From: Marinimicrobium locisalis
GTDB taxonomy: Bacteria > Pseudomonadota > Gammaproteobacteria > Pseudomonadales > Cellvibrionaceae
DNA: 64,000 nucleotides
Assembly: GCF_039822625.1 (NCBI RefSeq)
Contig: NZ_JBDLLG010000012.1
Coordinates: 79,883-143,882 of the forward strand
Reading direction: 5' to 3'
A model generated the notes under the pieces. That model did no database searches. It was not told where the DNA came from and saw nothing but the letters and a program-made list of their open reading frames with translations. Shown here in pieces: positions 33,495-42,679 of this stretch (the stretch's first letter is position 1; each line of letters opens with the position of its first letter). A program made the translations under genes and the position numbers.

Positions 33495-35207
33495 CTAAAA
33501 TGAGCTTTCCGCCTTAATCAAAATCTGGGTCGAGTCCAAGCCCTCCCGATCAGCCAGCGGCGCCGCCAAATCCACGTGCATTACATTGCCAACCTTGGTT
33601 TTACTGGAGCTGAAACGCAAGCCAATCCCTACGTTTGCCAAATGCGGATTGCTTTCACTGTCAATTTGATTGCCCCAGCTACGGCCCACATCAAAAAAGG
33701 CCACTGCGCCCATGCGAACAATATTGAACAGGTGCACATCGGAGAAATACCGACGCTCGATATTCAGAATGTAGCGTCGGTCCCCGCGCTGATAGTCAAT
33801 GGGATAACCTCGCAAACCACTGGCGCCGCCCACCGTTAGTTGCTCATACTGCTGAAGGTTCTCGCCAATGTCATAGCGCAACTTTAAGTACCAACGATTC
33901 TGGTCGTCCCTAAACCAGTTGTAGTTGACTTCCAACCCCAGCACACCACTATCCACCGGGTTGGGGGCTTGGTAATGACGTCCATCAAACTCCCCGTGCA
34001 GCTGTAGAATGTGGTGGTCACCCACGCCGATCACGTTGCTGTAAGAGCCCCGGTAGCGAATCAGATCGCGCTCGTTATTCAGGCTCTCGCCCCCATAACC
34101 GACGCGCATGCGGTAATTAACACCCATGGCGACGTCTTCGGTGCGCTGAATCTGGTTGAGGTTCTTATAAGTGGCAAACCGGTTTTCAATGACTTCCATC
34201 CCCAACCACGCGTAGTTGCCCTGGCGGTCATCAGGTGCGCCCAGCTCGGTCAATTCCGTGGGGCTGAAAATATCACTTTCCCGGGTCAGCCCCACGCGCC
34301 AGCGCCGCGTAAACCGTTCGTCGGCGCGGGCGGCCAAGCCAAAGTAGACTTCCCGGTCCCGATTGCGGTGACGGAATTCATTGATGTCTTCGCCGCCTTC
34401 GCGGATCACTCGTACCTCGGAGATGTTCTCGGTGACCACGCCGGTCGCCCAAGGCGTTTCCAACGAATAAAAGGGGCGCTCAAGGCTGAAGGCGGTATCT
34501 TCCCCATCACTTTTCTGAGCGTAGTAGAGCCGAGTCGCCCAGCGCGTGCGAAACAGGTGGTTGGTCTTGTACTCGTAGCTTACCAGGCTGCGCTCAACGT
34601 CTTTCGCATAGCTTACCGAAATGGCATCCCCTGTTCCCAGAAAGTTGCCATCTTTGAGTCCAAAGCCCGACTCGGTTTCCCCCCCTTCGCGAGTGAAGGT
34701 CACCTCCGGCTCGGTAACCCAGGCATCCCGAGTAACCACCAACAGGTCAATATAATCCGGGCAGGTCATGTCCGGGACGATGTAGGCACTGGTCAGGTAG
34801 TTCCGACCACGCAGTATCCGTTCAGACTCTGCCACCAAGCGTTCGCGCAGGGGCTCCCCTTCATTGAACAACAACTGGGTCGCCAGCACCGGTTCACGCG
34901 TGTTGATGTGAAGGTGGTTGAAGCCACGGTACAGCCAGTTGTCTTCTTCGGGGTTGGATTCATTAAAAATGGCCCGGCTTTCAAACCGGATGTGGCGAAT
35001 GGTTTTGCCCTGGTGGTCTTCCAGTGCGTCGAAAACCAGCTCGCTCTCCCGCTGCTCGGCGAGGTCGCGGTAGTGATAGCGGAACTGCAGGCAGGCCTGG
35101 CCGTCCTCGCCGGTGACGGCTTCGGTTTCCACGGGGGTTCCGTGACTCAGGGGTGAAGCCAGCAGCGCGGCGAGCCACATTCCGGCCACTCGCGCATTTA
35201 TGATCAT
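33495..35207 (-). CDS. Outer-membrane beta-barrel protein of the Omp85/surface-antigen type
   Basis: Exported barrel protein, 570 residues from the start chosen at 35207 (GGAG seven bases upstream). The signal peptide is MIINARVAGMWLAALLASPL with cleavage after SHG. The N-terminal part (about 60-190) resembles a POTRA-like domain, with FNEGEPLRERLVAESERILR. The C-terminal part is a barrel with alternating strands, YPIDYQRGDRRYILNIERRY near residue 470 and a terminal aromatic residue (SSF). GGASGLRGYPID matches the L6-loop region of Omp85 proteins (RGYP in place of VRGY). It is shorter than BamA and TamA. Substrate unknown. Confidence 0.75.
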   Translation of the reverse strand: MIINARVAGMWLAALLASPLSHGTPVETEAVTGEDGQACLQFRYHYRDLAEQRESELVFDALEDHQGKTIRHIRFESRAIFNESNPEEDNWLYRGFNHLHINTREPVLATQLLFNEGEPLRERLVAESERILRGRNYLTSAYIVPDMTCPDYIDLLVVTRDAWVTEPEVTFTREGGETESGFGLKDGNFLGTGDAISVSYAKDVERSLVSYEYKTNHLFRTRWATRLYYAQKSDGEDTAFSLERPFYSLETPWATGVVTENISEVRVIREGGEDINEFRHRNRDREVYFGLAARADERFTRRWRVGLTRESDIFSPTELTELGAPDDRQGNYAWLGMEVIENRFATYKNLNQIQRTEDVAMGVNYRMRVGYGGESLNNERDLIRYRGSYSNVIGVGDHHILQLHGEFDGRHYQAPNPVDSGVLGLEVNYNWFRDDQNRWYLKLRYDIGENLQQYEQLTVGGASGLRGYPIDYQRGDRRYILNIERRYFSDVHLFNIVRMGAVAFFDVGRSWGNQIDSESNPHLANVGIGLRFSSSKTKVGNVMHVDLAAPLADREGLDSTQILIKAESSF

Positions 35208-35372
35208 TGAGGCTCCGAGCCCTTGTCGGTGACAGCATGGCATTTAACGTTCTTAACTCTTATTGCGTTTATTATCGCGCTTAATGCGTTTTTCACGCTT
35301 ATCGCTTTCGCCCACCGGGGCCCGTCTTCGGGTGCCCATTGTTGTACCACTCCATCTTATACCGGAAAATCA

Positions 35373-35389
35373 GGCGGCGTCACCCCGCC
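35373..35389 (-). terminator. Probable terminator of the cco cluster
   Basis: A 5-bp GGCGG/CCGCC stem with a seven-base loop, with a T-rich run (ATTTTCC) on the minus strand just beyond it. It lies 29 bases past the last cco-associated gene stop. The stem is short, so moderate confidence. Confidence 0.45.
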
Positions 35390-35417
35390 AGAAGAGATTC
35401 TACCCTAGGACCACCGT

Positions 35418-36164
35418 TTAGTGGTGAGGTTGCGAGGAATTGTCATTAGAGTGATCATCGGAGCTTGCGGGTGCATGAAGCACCTCGTGGGAGTGCTCCC
35501 CGGTACTGACCGCCGGCCAAAGCGTCCAAAGTCCGAAGCCAATGATCAGCAGCGCCAGCAGACGACGCAGTGAGGGTTTTTGCAGGTAGCGGGTGAGAGT
35601 GTGCGCCGCCGCACCGGCCGCGAGCACCGCCGGCAACGTCCCCAGCCCGAACGCGAGCATAACGCCTCCCCCCGCGAGAGCTCCACCTTGGGCCAGGGCG
35701 TAAGCCAGTGCGGTGTACACCAGGCCACAGGGCAGCCACCCCCAGAGCGCGCCGAGCATGAGGGCTTGAGGCAGGCGAGTGACCGGCATCAAGTGCCGGC
35801 CCAGCGGTTGCAGATAGCGCCAGAATACGCGCCCGCCCTTTTCCAGCCAGACCAACCCACGCCACCAGTTGGCCAGGTAGAGCCCCATCGCCACCAGCAG
35901 CAACCCGGCGATAAGCCGCAACACTGGGGCCAGGGGGGAAAACTCGCCCGCCAGGCCCCCCGCCAAAGTGCCCAGCAGCGTATAGCTGCTCACCCGACCG
36001 AGGTTATAGCCAAGCAACAACAGCCAACGACGCCCCCGGGCCTCGGCCGGAATAGCCACCGACAGGGCTCCCATAATGCCCCCGCACATACCGATACAGT
36101 GGGCCCCGCTAAATAGGCCCAGGGTCAGGGCCGCCAGCCAGGCACCAGAGAGTTCATGCGTCAT
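35418..36164 (-). CDS. TauE/SafE-like membrane protein linked to cbb3 assembly
   Basis: Polytopic protein of 248 residues with about six spans, in the broad sulfite-exporter TauE/SafE or CcdA-like family. Two conserved elements stand out: GAHCIGMCGG (HCxxMC) in the first span and WGWLPCGLVYTALA in the middle. Cysteines at these sites suggest thiol or copper handling rather than sulfite export. The C-terminal tail is histidine-rich (HSHEVLHAPASSDDHSN). It overlaps ccoS by four bases and ends the cco cluster. Such a gene commonly follows ccoS, which supports a role in oxidase or copper maturation. The exact cargo is unknown. Confidence 0.8.
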   Translation of the reverse strand: MTHELSGAWLAALTLGLFSGAHCIGMCGGIMGALSVAIPAEARGRRWLLLLGYNLGRVSSYTLLGTLAGGLAGEFSPLAPVLRLIAGLLLVAMGLYLANWWRGLVWLEKGGRVFWRYLQPLGRHLMPVTRLPQALMLGALWGWLPCGLVYTALAYALAQGGALAGGGVMLAFGLGTLPAVLAAGAAAHTLTRYLQKPSLRRLLALLIIGFGLWTLWPAVSTGEHSHEVLHAPASSDDHSNDNSSQPHH

Positions 36165-36364
36165 TTGGGCGGTTCGCTAGGGTCGGTATCGCTTTTCCGC
36201 TCAGGTTCGGCTGGAGCGTCGTTTTCATCTTCATCAAACAAAATCCGGTGAGCCTCGGTGTCCAGGTTGTCGTACTGACCACTTTTGATCGCCCAAAAGA
36301 ACAGCTTCAGCGCAATGGCCACAAAAATCAGCGCAATCGGTACCAGCAGGAAAAGGCTTTCCAC
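36161..36364 (-). CDS. ccoS: Cbb3 oxidase maturation protein CcoS
   Basis: Small membrane protein of 67 residues needed for cofactor insertion into the cbb3 oxidase. It has one N-terminal span (LFLLVPIALIFVAIALKLFFWAI) and the family sequence SGQYDNLDTEAHRILFDED. The acidic C-terminal tail is variable. It lies between ccoI and the TauE-like gene. Confidence 0.93.
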   Translation of the reverse strand: MESLFLLVPIALIFVAIALKLFFWAIKSGQYDNLDTEAHRILFDEDENDAPAEPERKSDTDPSEPPK

Positions 36365-36380
36365 GTGTCACTCTCCCGTC

Positions 36381-38828
36381 CTATGCCGGACATGCCTCGG
36401 TCGCCCCCTGCGCCGGAACGGCTCGGCCCCGGTGCAAGCGCAAGGCATTGAATATAACAATCAACGAGCTGGCGGTCATGCCAATCGCCGCGAGCCACGG
36501 GGGAATCAGTCCCATGGCGGCCAAGGGCAACGCCAGCACGTTGTAAGTCAACGAAAAGGTCAGGTTCTGGCGGATGACCCGGCGGGTCCTCTGGGCCAAC
36601 GCCAAGGCTTGAACCAGCGCTTCCAGATCCCGGTTCAACAATACCGCATCCGCTCGGGTTTGGGCCAGGTCCGAGGCAGTGGCCATCGCCACTGAGACGT
36701 CCGCCGATGACAACACCGGCACATCGTTGATGCCGTCCCCAACCATGAGGACGCGCTCCCCCGCCCCCTGGCAAGCTTGCAGGCGAGTCAATTTCTCCTC
36801 CGGATGGGCGCCGGCGGTGTACCGTTCGATACCCAGGCTCTGGGCAAGCGACGCCACCGCGCCGGAGCGATCGCCACTGAGCAGTTCGATGGCGAGCCCG
36901 CGCCGCTTCAAATAGGCGACCAGAACCCGGGCACCGGGACGAACCTCATCTCCCACGGCAAACCAGCCTAGGGGCCCCTGCTCGTCGCTCAACAACAACC
37001 ACTGCTGGTTCTCATCAGGCGCATCGAGCGGACGAGTCGCACCAAACAGTTCTCCAGAGAAACGAGCGTTACCCAAGCGATACCGGCGAGTATCGATTTC
37101 CCCCTCTACCCCCGCGGCGGTGTACTGGCGGGTATTGCTCGCCCGGCGGATTCCGGCCCAGGGGCGAAAAGCCTCGGCCAGAGGGTGGCGGGCCGGCGCC
37201 TCCAGCGCGGCGGCAATGGCGAGCAGCTCCTCTCGGTCCCGGCCCGGCGTGACTTCCACCGCCACCAGAGTGAAGCGCCCCAGGGTGAGCGTTCCGGTTT
37301 TATCGAGAATCACCCGGTCGATATGAGCGAGGGCCTCGAGCACATGGCCCCGGGCTATCAGGAACCCTTGCCGACGCAGGTTGGCCGTGGCGGCGGTCAG
37401 GGCCGCGGGCATGGCCAGCGCCAGGGCACAGGGGCAGGTCACTACCAGAACCGAGAGAGCGACCCAGAAGGCATGTTCCGGATCAATCCACTGCCAAGCC
37501 CCCCAGACCAGCGCAAAAATGACCAGAACGGCGCCCACAAAGTAACGGGCCACCCGGTCCGCCAGGGCGACTTGATGAGGCTTGTCGGCCTCGGCATTGG
37601 CCACCAACCGTTCAATGGCGGAAAGCTGGGTATCGCCCCCCACGGCGGTCACCCGCAGCTCCAACGAGCTCTCGCTGTTCAAAGTGCCGCCCACCACCCG
37701 GTCGCCCGGGGATTTGGCCACGGGGCTGGACTCGCCGGTGAGCAGCGCTTCGACCACCTCGCTATGGCCGTCCGTGACTTCTCCGTCACAGGGAAAGGTT
37801 TCTCCGCTTCTAACGCGCACCCTATCCCCGACCTTCAAGGTTTTGACTGGGACTGACTCTTCCTCGCCGCTTTGCGAGAGGCGCAGGGCACTCAGGGGCA
37901 TCAATTGAGCAAGGTTGCCGTAAGCAAGTCGGTTTCGGTGCCGGGTGCGCATTTCAAAATACCGCCCCACCAACAAAAAGAAGGTGAACATCGCCACCGA
38001 CTCAAAATACACCTCCCCGCCACCGGTGACCGTGGCCCAGCCACTGGCCAGATAAGCCAAGCCGATAGCCAAGGCCACGGGAACATCCATAATCAACTGC
38101 CCCACGCGCAGACTGCGCCAGGCGGCCTGAAAAAACGGCGCCGCGCTGAACAGCACGACCGGCGTGGCCACCAGGAAGCTCAGCCAACGTAGAAGAAGCT
38201 GCCACTCTTCCGCCGCGCCGGTGTAAAGGCCCACCGATACCATGCCGGTTTGCATCATTCCAAAGCCCGCCACACCCAGTCTGGCCAGGGCGCGGCGATT
38301 GTCCTGCTGGGCCATGGCGCGCTGGGCTTCATCGGTGGCCGGCCGTGGTCGGTAGCCAATAAGGGCCAGCCCGGCCATGATCTCACTTAAGGGCTGCTGG
38401 TCGGCATCCCAGGTCAAAGTGCAGCGATGGGTGGAGACATCCACGGTCAGTTGCGTTACCGACGAATTCCGCTTCAAGTGGGTTTCAATCAGCCAGCTAC
38501 AGGCGGCGCAGGTAATGCCTTCGAGCAACAGTTGCGCTCGGCGCTCGGTGCCTTGGGCATCGGTCACAAAGTCAGCCTGAATCTCGGGCAGGTCATATAA
38601 TTGCCATTCGGCTTGGTCCGGCCGGTCCGAGTCCGGTTTTTCATTCGCTTCGGTGCGAAAACGATAGAACCGCTCCAGCCCTCCGTCCACGATGGCGCTG
38701 GCCACCGCCTCGCAGCCCGGGCAGCACATGGGTCTGGGCTCCCCGCCAATGTTGACGGAAAAACGGGCCCCCTCGGGCACCGGCAAACCACAATGATAAC
38801 AGCGAGTGTCGCGGGAGGAGTCAGTCAC
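36381..38828 (-). CDS. ccoI: Copper-transporting P1B-type ATPase CcoI/FixI
   Basis: Exports copper for insertion into the cbb3 oxidase. The 815-residue protein has an N-terminal CYHCGLPVPEGARF zinc-finger-like segment and a second cysteine motif CPGCEAVA. A heavy-metal-associated domain with CAACSWLIE (about 110) follows. Catalytic motifs are LTGESSPV, the membrane CPC in TCPCALALAMP, DKTGTLTLG (the phosphorylated aspartate) and GDGINDVPVL. Eight membrane spans are expected. The cco context distinguishes it from CopA-type detoxification pumps. Confidence 0.95.
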   Translation of the reverse strand: MTDSSRDTRCYHCGLPVPEGARFSVNIGGEPRPMCCPGCEAVASAIVDGGLERFYRFRTEANEKPDSDRPDQAEWQLYDLPEIQADFVTDAQGTERRAQLLLEGITCAACSWLIETHLKRNSSVTQLTVDVSTHRCTLTWDADQQPLSEIMAGLALIGYRPRPATDEAQRAMAQQDNRRALARLGVAGFGMMQTGMVSVGLYTGAAEEWQLLLRWLSFLVATPVVLFSAAPFFQAAWRSLRVGQLIMDVPVALAIGLAYLASGWATVTGGGEVYFESVAMFTFFLLVGRYFEMRTRHRNRLAYGNLAQLMPLSALRLSQSGEEESVPVKTLKVGDRVRVRSGETFPCDGEVTDGHSEVVEALLTGESSPVAKSPGDRVVGGTLNSESSLELRVTAVGGDTQLSAIERLVANAEADKPHQVALADRVARYFVGAVLVIFALVWGAWQWIDPEHAFWVALSVLVVTCPCALALAMPAALTAATANLRRQGFLIARGHVLEALAHIDRVILDKTGTLTLGRFTLVAVEVTPGRDREELLAIAAALEAPARHPLAEAFRPWAGIRRASNTRQYTAAGVEGEIDTRRYRLGNARFSGELFGATRPLDAPDENQQWLLLSDEQGPLGWFAVGDEVRPGARVLVAYLKRRGLAIELLSGDRSGAVASLAQSLGIERYTAGAHPEEKLTRLQACQGAGERVLMVGDGINDVPVLSSADVSVAMATASDLAQTRADAVLLNRDLEALVQALALAQRTRRVIRQNLTFSLTYNVLALPLAAMGLIPPWLAAIGMTASSLIVIFNALRLHRGRAVPAQGATEACPA

Positions 38829-38839
38829 GGGTGCCTCTC

Positions 38840-39394
38840 TCAGGGCTGGGCATCGGAGCCGGAACGGCCCCGCTCGGTGGGAGCGAGTTGCGTTTGCGAA
38901 TCAAGTTCGAATTGGATTTCGCCCCGCAACAACCACTCGGCCGAACGCAGACTCTCGCCTTCATACTCCGGCAACAGCGTCAGGTAACGACGGTGGGACA
39001 GTGCCGTGCTCAGGTCCCCACGGTAATACCCGGCCCGCACGGGCTGAAGCTCAATGTGCTGATCCTGCTCGGCATCAATAGGGTGCCCCACCATCAGGTA
39101 CAGCTGCTCCGGCATGGCGCCCTCTTTGCTCAGGTTTACTATCACTTCACCCGTGATCTGATCGAAACGAACATTGGCCTGCACGTCCAGTTCCCGCGCG
39201 CGCTCTTCCTGTGCGAAGCTTTGATTGATGGTGCGCCCCTGTTTGTAATAGTTGTCCACCACACGATCGTCCGCATGGAAGAGAGAAACCCCCACGAACG
39301 TGAGAACCACGCAGATCACCACGATCAAGGGCGACATTACCAACCAAAACCAGGGCTGGCGATACGCCGGGCCGCTGTCAGAATCTTGTGTCAT
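38840..39394 (-). CDS. ccoH: Cbb3 oxidase assembly protein CcoH/FixH
   Basis: Membrane-anchored assembly factor of 184 residues. One span (about 15-38, WFWLVMSPLIVVICVVLTFV) is followed by the family motif DDRVVDNYYKQGRTIN. The periplasmic beta-rich domain fits the FixH family. It stabilises CcoN during assembly and interacts with CcoI in studied systems. It starts 98 bases after ccoG and ends 11 bases before ccoI. Confidence 0.93.
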   Translation of the reverse strand: MTQDSDSGPAYRQPWFWLVMSPLIVVICVVLTFVGVSLFHADDRVVDNYYKQGRTINQSFAQEERARELDVQANVRFDQITGEVIVNLSKEGAMPEQLYLMVGHPIDAEQDQHIELQPVRAGYYRGDLSTALSHRRYLTLLPEYEGESLRSAEWLLRGEIQFELDSQTQLAPTERGRSGSDAQP

Positions 39395-39492
39395 ATTGGG
39401 TCTCGCCGATGTGTCGATGTCATTTTAAGCCGAAGTGACGCACGGCCCGTTTCTTGAAAACCGGGGCACTCATTAACCATTGATTAGATGGA

Positions 39493-40908
39493 TTAATGGC
39501 CCCGAGGTGCCGGGCCGATAAAGGTGGTGGTGTGCTCGGTGAAGATTTCGGGGTCATCCCGGGCCTCAATCCGCAAGGTCACCGAGGTTTTGACCTCATC
39601 CAGCGCCTCACGAGGTACCGCTACCCGCACCGGTACCGTCAGGATCTCCCCTTCCTCGACCGGAAGCGCACGATAGCCTTCCACTTCAAAAGGGTACTCA
39701 CCGCTGACCGTGAGGTCGTAAGTATGGGTCTCCCGGTCCTTGTTGTTAATCTTGAGGGTGTAGACGTTTTCCACCTCGTGGCCACTGATACGATACAGCC
39801 GCGTTCCCCGATCCCGAAGCACATCCAGCCCCACCGGCAGGCGCTCGCTGAGGGAATAGGCGAACACTCCCAACATCACTGCCAGAATGGCACCATAGGC
39901 CAAAAAGCGGGGCCGAAACACCCGCGTGTGGCCGTGTTCAATGGCGTCTTCGGTGGTGAAGCTGATCAACCCACGGGGATAGTTCATCCGGTCCATCACG
40001 GTATTGCAGGCATCCACACAGAGCCCACAGTCGATGCAATCGGCTTGCAGGCCGTCGCGAATATCGATGTCCACCGGACAGACCTGGACACACCAGGAAC
40101 AGTCAATGCAATCGCCCAGTCCCTTCTCGTGCCGGTCATCGGTGGGCTTGCGTGGGCCACGTGGCTCACCACGAATATAATTGTAAAAGACCGTCAACGT
40201 ATCCTTGTCATACATCACCGACTGGAAACGCGCGTAGGGACACATGTACTTGCACACCTGTTCGCGCATAAAGCCGGCATTCATGTAGGTGGCGGCGGTA
40301 AAGAAAAAGACCCAGAAAGCGGCCACGGGGTGGATGTCGATGGTGACCAACCCCACCAACAACTCCCGAATGGGCACAAAATAGCCCACAAAAGTGAGCG
40401 CGGTCACCAGCGCAATGGCGAGCCAGATACCATGCTTGGCCCCCTTGCGAGCGACCTTCTTCGAGCTCCAGGGCTGGGCGTCGAGTTTCATGCGCTTGTT
40501 GCGGTCGCCCTCACACAAAAACTCGGCCCAGATGAACATTTGTGTCCAGACCGTTTGCGGACAGGTAAAACCACACCAGACGCGGCCCACCAGGACGGTG
40601 ACCGTAAACAGAAGAAAGGCGGCAATGATCAAAAGCCAGGCGAGGTACATGCCATCCTGTGGCCCGAAACTGAGCCATAGGACGTGAAAGCGCCGCTCGG
40701 GCAGATCGAACAACATGGCGGGCCGGCCATCAATAATCAGCCACGGCATCAGCAGGAAGCCCGCCAACAAAGGCAGGCCGGTGTAGCGGCGCAACCGTTG
40801 GTAGAAACCGGTAATGCGCCGCATGTAGACCTTGTCATCCGCCTCGTAGAGGTTTACATAGCGAATCCCTGTATCGTTTTCCGAGTCGCCGTGCCTATTC
40901 TTCGTCAT
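39493..40908 (-). CDS. ccoG: Cytochrome oxidase accessory protein CcoG (copper reductase)
   Basis: Polytopic iron-sulfur protein of 471 residues. It reduces Cu(II) to Cu(I) for cbb3 assembly in characterised homologues. Membrane spans occupy about 35-230 with VWCGFTCPQTVWTQMF. Two [4Fe-4S] motifs, CIDCSWCVQVCPVDID and CIDCGLCVDACNTVMD, lie near 255-300. An immunoglobulin-like periplasmic C-terminal domain (about 340-471) follows. Its start overlaps the ccoP stop by 14 bases. Confidence 0.95.
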   Translation of the reverse strand: MTKNRHGDSENDTGIRYVNLYEADDKVYMRRITGFYQRLRRYTGLPLLAGFLLMPWLIIDGRPAMLFDLPERRFHVLWLSFGPQDGMYLAWLLIIAAFLLFTVTVLVGRVWCGFTCPQTVWTQMFIWAEFLCEGDRNKRMKLDAQPWSSKKVARKGAKHGIWLAIALVTALTFVGYFVPIRELLVGLVTIDIHPVAAFWVFFFTAATYMNAGFMREQVCKYMCPYARFQSVMYDKDTLTVFYNYIRGEPRGPRKPTDDRHEKGLGDCIDCSWCVQVCPVDIDIRDGLQADCIDCGLCVDACNTVMDRMNYPRGLISFTTEDAIEHGHTRVFRPRFLAYGAILAVMLGVFAYSLSERLPVGLDVLRDRGTRLYRISGHEVENVYTLKINNKDRETHTYDLTVSGEYPFEVEGYRALPVEEGEILTVPVRVAVPREALDEVKTSVTLRIEARDDPEIFTEHTTTFIGPAPRGH

Positions 40909-41800
40909 AGTTCAGGGAAAGGCTGTAAACATAAGCCGCCAGAATGTGAATCCGGTCGTCTTTCAGCAGGTCGCCCTGAGCCGGCATGACGCCATTGCGG
41001 CCTACTCGCAACGTCTGACGAATACCTGACGGCTCTCCGCCATACAGCCAAACATCGTCGGTCAGGTCGGGAGCCCCCAGGTTAATATTGCCCTTGCCGT
41101 CGGCGCCGTGGCAGGCCACGCAATTACGGTTGTACAGCGGTTCGCCTTCGGCCGCCATCTCCGCATCGTGCTCACGTTCGGCCATGCTCAATACATACTC
41201 GGTCACTTGAGCAATGCCCTCCTCGCCCAAGGGGGCACTCCAGCCGGGCATGGCGGCCTGACGGCCCTCCACGAGGGTTTGCTTGATACGCTCCGGCGAA
41301 CCGCCCCACTGCCAGGCATCGTCGGTCAAATTGGGGTAGCCCCAGTTGCCGCCGCCATCTGAGCCATGGCACACCGCACAGTTGTTGGCGAACAGGCGCA
41401 GGCCCATTTTCATGGCATCCGGGTTGCGGGCCAGCTCTTCAATGGGGGTTGCGGCGTATTCGCCGAACTGATCCGAGAAACGCGCTTGTGCCTGCTGCTG
41501 GTGGCCGCGAAGCTCTTTCTCCTGGGTCCAGTTCAGCAAGCCGGGGAAGTTCCCGAGGCCCGGGTACAGCAGCAAGTAAATCCCCGAAAAAATAAACGTG
41601 GCGATGAACAGCTTGAACCACCAGCGGGGTAGCGGGTTGTCGTACTCTTCAATACCATCGTATACATGCCCGGTGGTACGGTTTTCGGGGTCTTCGTCAT
41701 CACGCACCGCAACCTTGCGATTAGCCAGCAGCACCCACAGCAACAGCGCCAGGTTGGTCAGGGTGAGAACAATAATCCAAAGGCTCCAAAATGTGCTCAT
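40895..41800 (-). CDS. ccoP: Cbb3 cytochrome oxidase subunit III (dihaem cytochrome c)
   Basis: Membrane-anchored dihaem c-type subunit that feeds electrons to CcoO and CcoN. The start at 41800 (MSTFWSLW) follows a GGCGGA site; the open frame begins two codons earlier at TTG. The 301-residue protein has an N-terminal span, a long linker and a second span near 55-80. The two haem motifs are CAVCHG (about 140) and CVACHG (about 230). Candidate methionine ligands are in AAMPGW and GVMPAQ. Length normal. Confidence 0.95.
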   Translation of the reverse strand: MSTFWSLWIIVLTLTNLALLLWVLLANRKVAVRDDEDPENRTTGHVYDGIEEYDNPLPRWWFKLFIATFIFSGIYLLLYPGLGNFPGLLNWTQEKELRGHQQQAQARFSDQFGEYAATPIEELARNPDAMKMGLRLFANNCAVCHGSDGGGNWGYPNLTDDAWQWGGSPERIKQTLVEGRQAAMPGWSAPLGEEGIAQVTEYVLSMAEREHDAEMAAEGEPLYNRNCVACHGADGKGNINLGAPDLTDDVWLYGGEPSGIRQTLRVGRNGVMPAQGDLLKDDRIHILAAYVYSLSLNYDEE

Positions 41801-41802
41801 AA

Positions 41803-42054
41803 TCAATTCCGCCTGTCTGTCTCATCACGGTTGCGATGATCCGCGTGTTCTGTCTGTTCTTCAGAGCCTTCAGCTTCCTCTTCGAAGCCGGAAGACTCCG
41901 GTTTTTTACCGTTCTGGTCTTCATCGGCGAAGGGCAGGTTCGCCGCATCATCGAAGCGCTTTTTGCGGCGGGGGGAGAAAGCCCACCAGCACACCGCGAC
42001 AAAGGCGATGGCGACCAAAACGGTTGAGATTGCGCCCAGAGTGCCCTGATCCAT
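41803..42054 (-). CDS. ccoQ: Cbb3 oxidase subunit CcoQ (FixQ), extended
   Basis: Small membrane subunit that stabilises the complex. It has one span (about 7-28, AISTVLVAIAFVAVCWWAF) followed by the family motif SPRRKKRFDDAANLPFADED. At 83 residues it is longer than the usual 50-60. The extra C-terminal 35 residues are very acidic and polar (EEAEGSEEQTEHADHRNR) and probably disordered. It lies between ccoO (3-base gap) and ccoP (2-base gap). Confidence 0.92.
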   Translation of the reverse strand: MDQGTLGAISTVLVAIAFVAVCWWAFSPRRKKRFDDAANLPFADEDQNGKKPESSGFEEEAEGSEEQTEHADHRNRDETDRRN

Positions 42055-42057
42055 AAA

Positions 42058-42669
42058 TCACCGCTTCTCGGTCAGTAACGTGCCCAGCTGTTGCAGGTAG
42101 GCCACCAGAGCGTCCATTTCGGTTACGCCCTTGACCTCGTCGCCCGCGCCTTCAATTTGCTCCTCGGTGTAGGGCACGCCGACCGTGCGCAGAGCGCGCA
42201 TCTTGGCCTCGGTGTCCTCACCGGTCAGCTTGTTGTCGTACAGCCAGGGGAAGGCGGGCATATTGGACTTGGGCACCACCGTGCGCGGGTTGTACAAGTG
42301 CGCCTTGTGCCAGTCATCGGAATAACGACCGCCGACGCGCGCCAGGTCCGGACCGGTACGCTTTGAGCCCCAGAGGAAGGGGTGCTCATAGACATGCTCG
42401 CCCGCCACCGAATAGTGGCCGTAACGTTCCACTTCCGCGCGCAACGGGCGGACCATCTGGGTGTGGCAGACGTGACAACCCTCGCGGATATAGATGTCGC
42501 GCCCTTCCAACTCCACTGGCGAGAGCGGCTTCAAGCCCGCTATCGGTTCAGTGGTTTCCTTTAGAAAGAACAGGGGAACAATTTGCACCAGGCCACCAAA
42601 GCTGATCGCAATGATGATCAGCACGGTCATAAGGCCCAGGTTTTTTTCTACGATGTCATGGTGTTTCAT
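42058..42669 (-). CDS. ccoO: Cbb3 cytochrome oxidase subunit II (monohaem cytochrome c)
   Basis: Membrane-anchored monohaem subunit of 203 residues. The start at 42669 gives MKHHDIVEKNLGLMTVLIII; a frame open to 42720 is an artefact. One N-terminal span is followed by YIREGCHVCHTQMVRPLRAE (haem motif CHVCH) and SKRTGPDLARVGGRYSDDWH. The likely methionine ligand is in KSNMPAFPWL. Ten bases separate it from ccoN. Confidence 0.96.
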   Translation of the reverse strand: MKHHDIVEKNLGLMTVLIIIAISFGGLVQIVPLFFLKETTEPIAGLKPLSPVELEGRDIYIREGCHVCHTQMVRPLRAEVERYGHYSVAGEHVYEHPFLWGSKRTGPDLARVGGRYSDDWHKAHLYNPRTVVPKSNMPAFPWLYDNKLTGEDTEAKMRALRTVGVPYTEEQIEGAGDEVKGVTEMDALVAYLQQLGTLLTEKR

Positions 42670-42679
42670 GGACGTGCCC

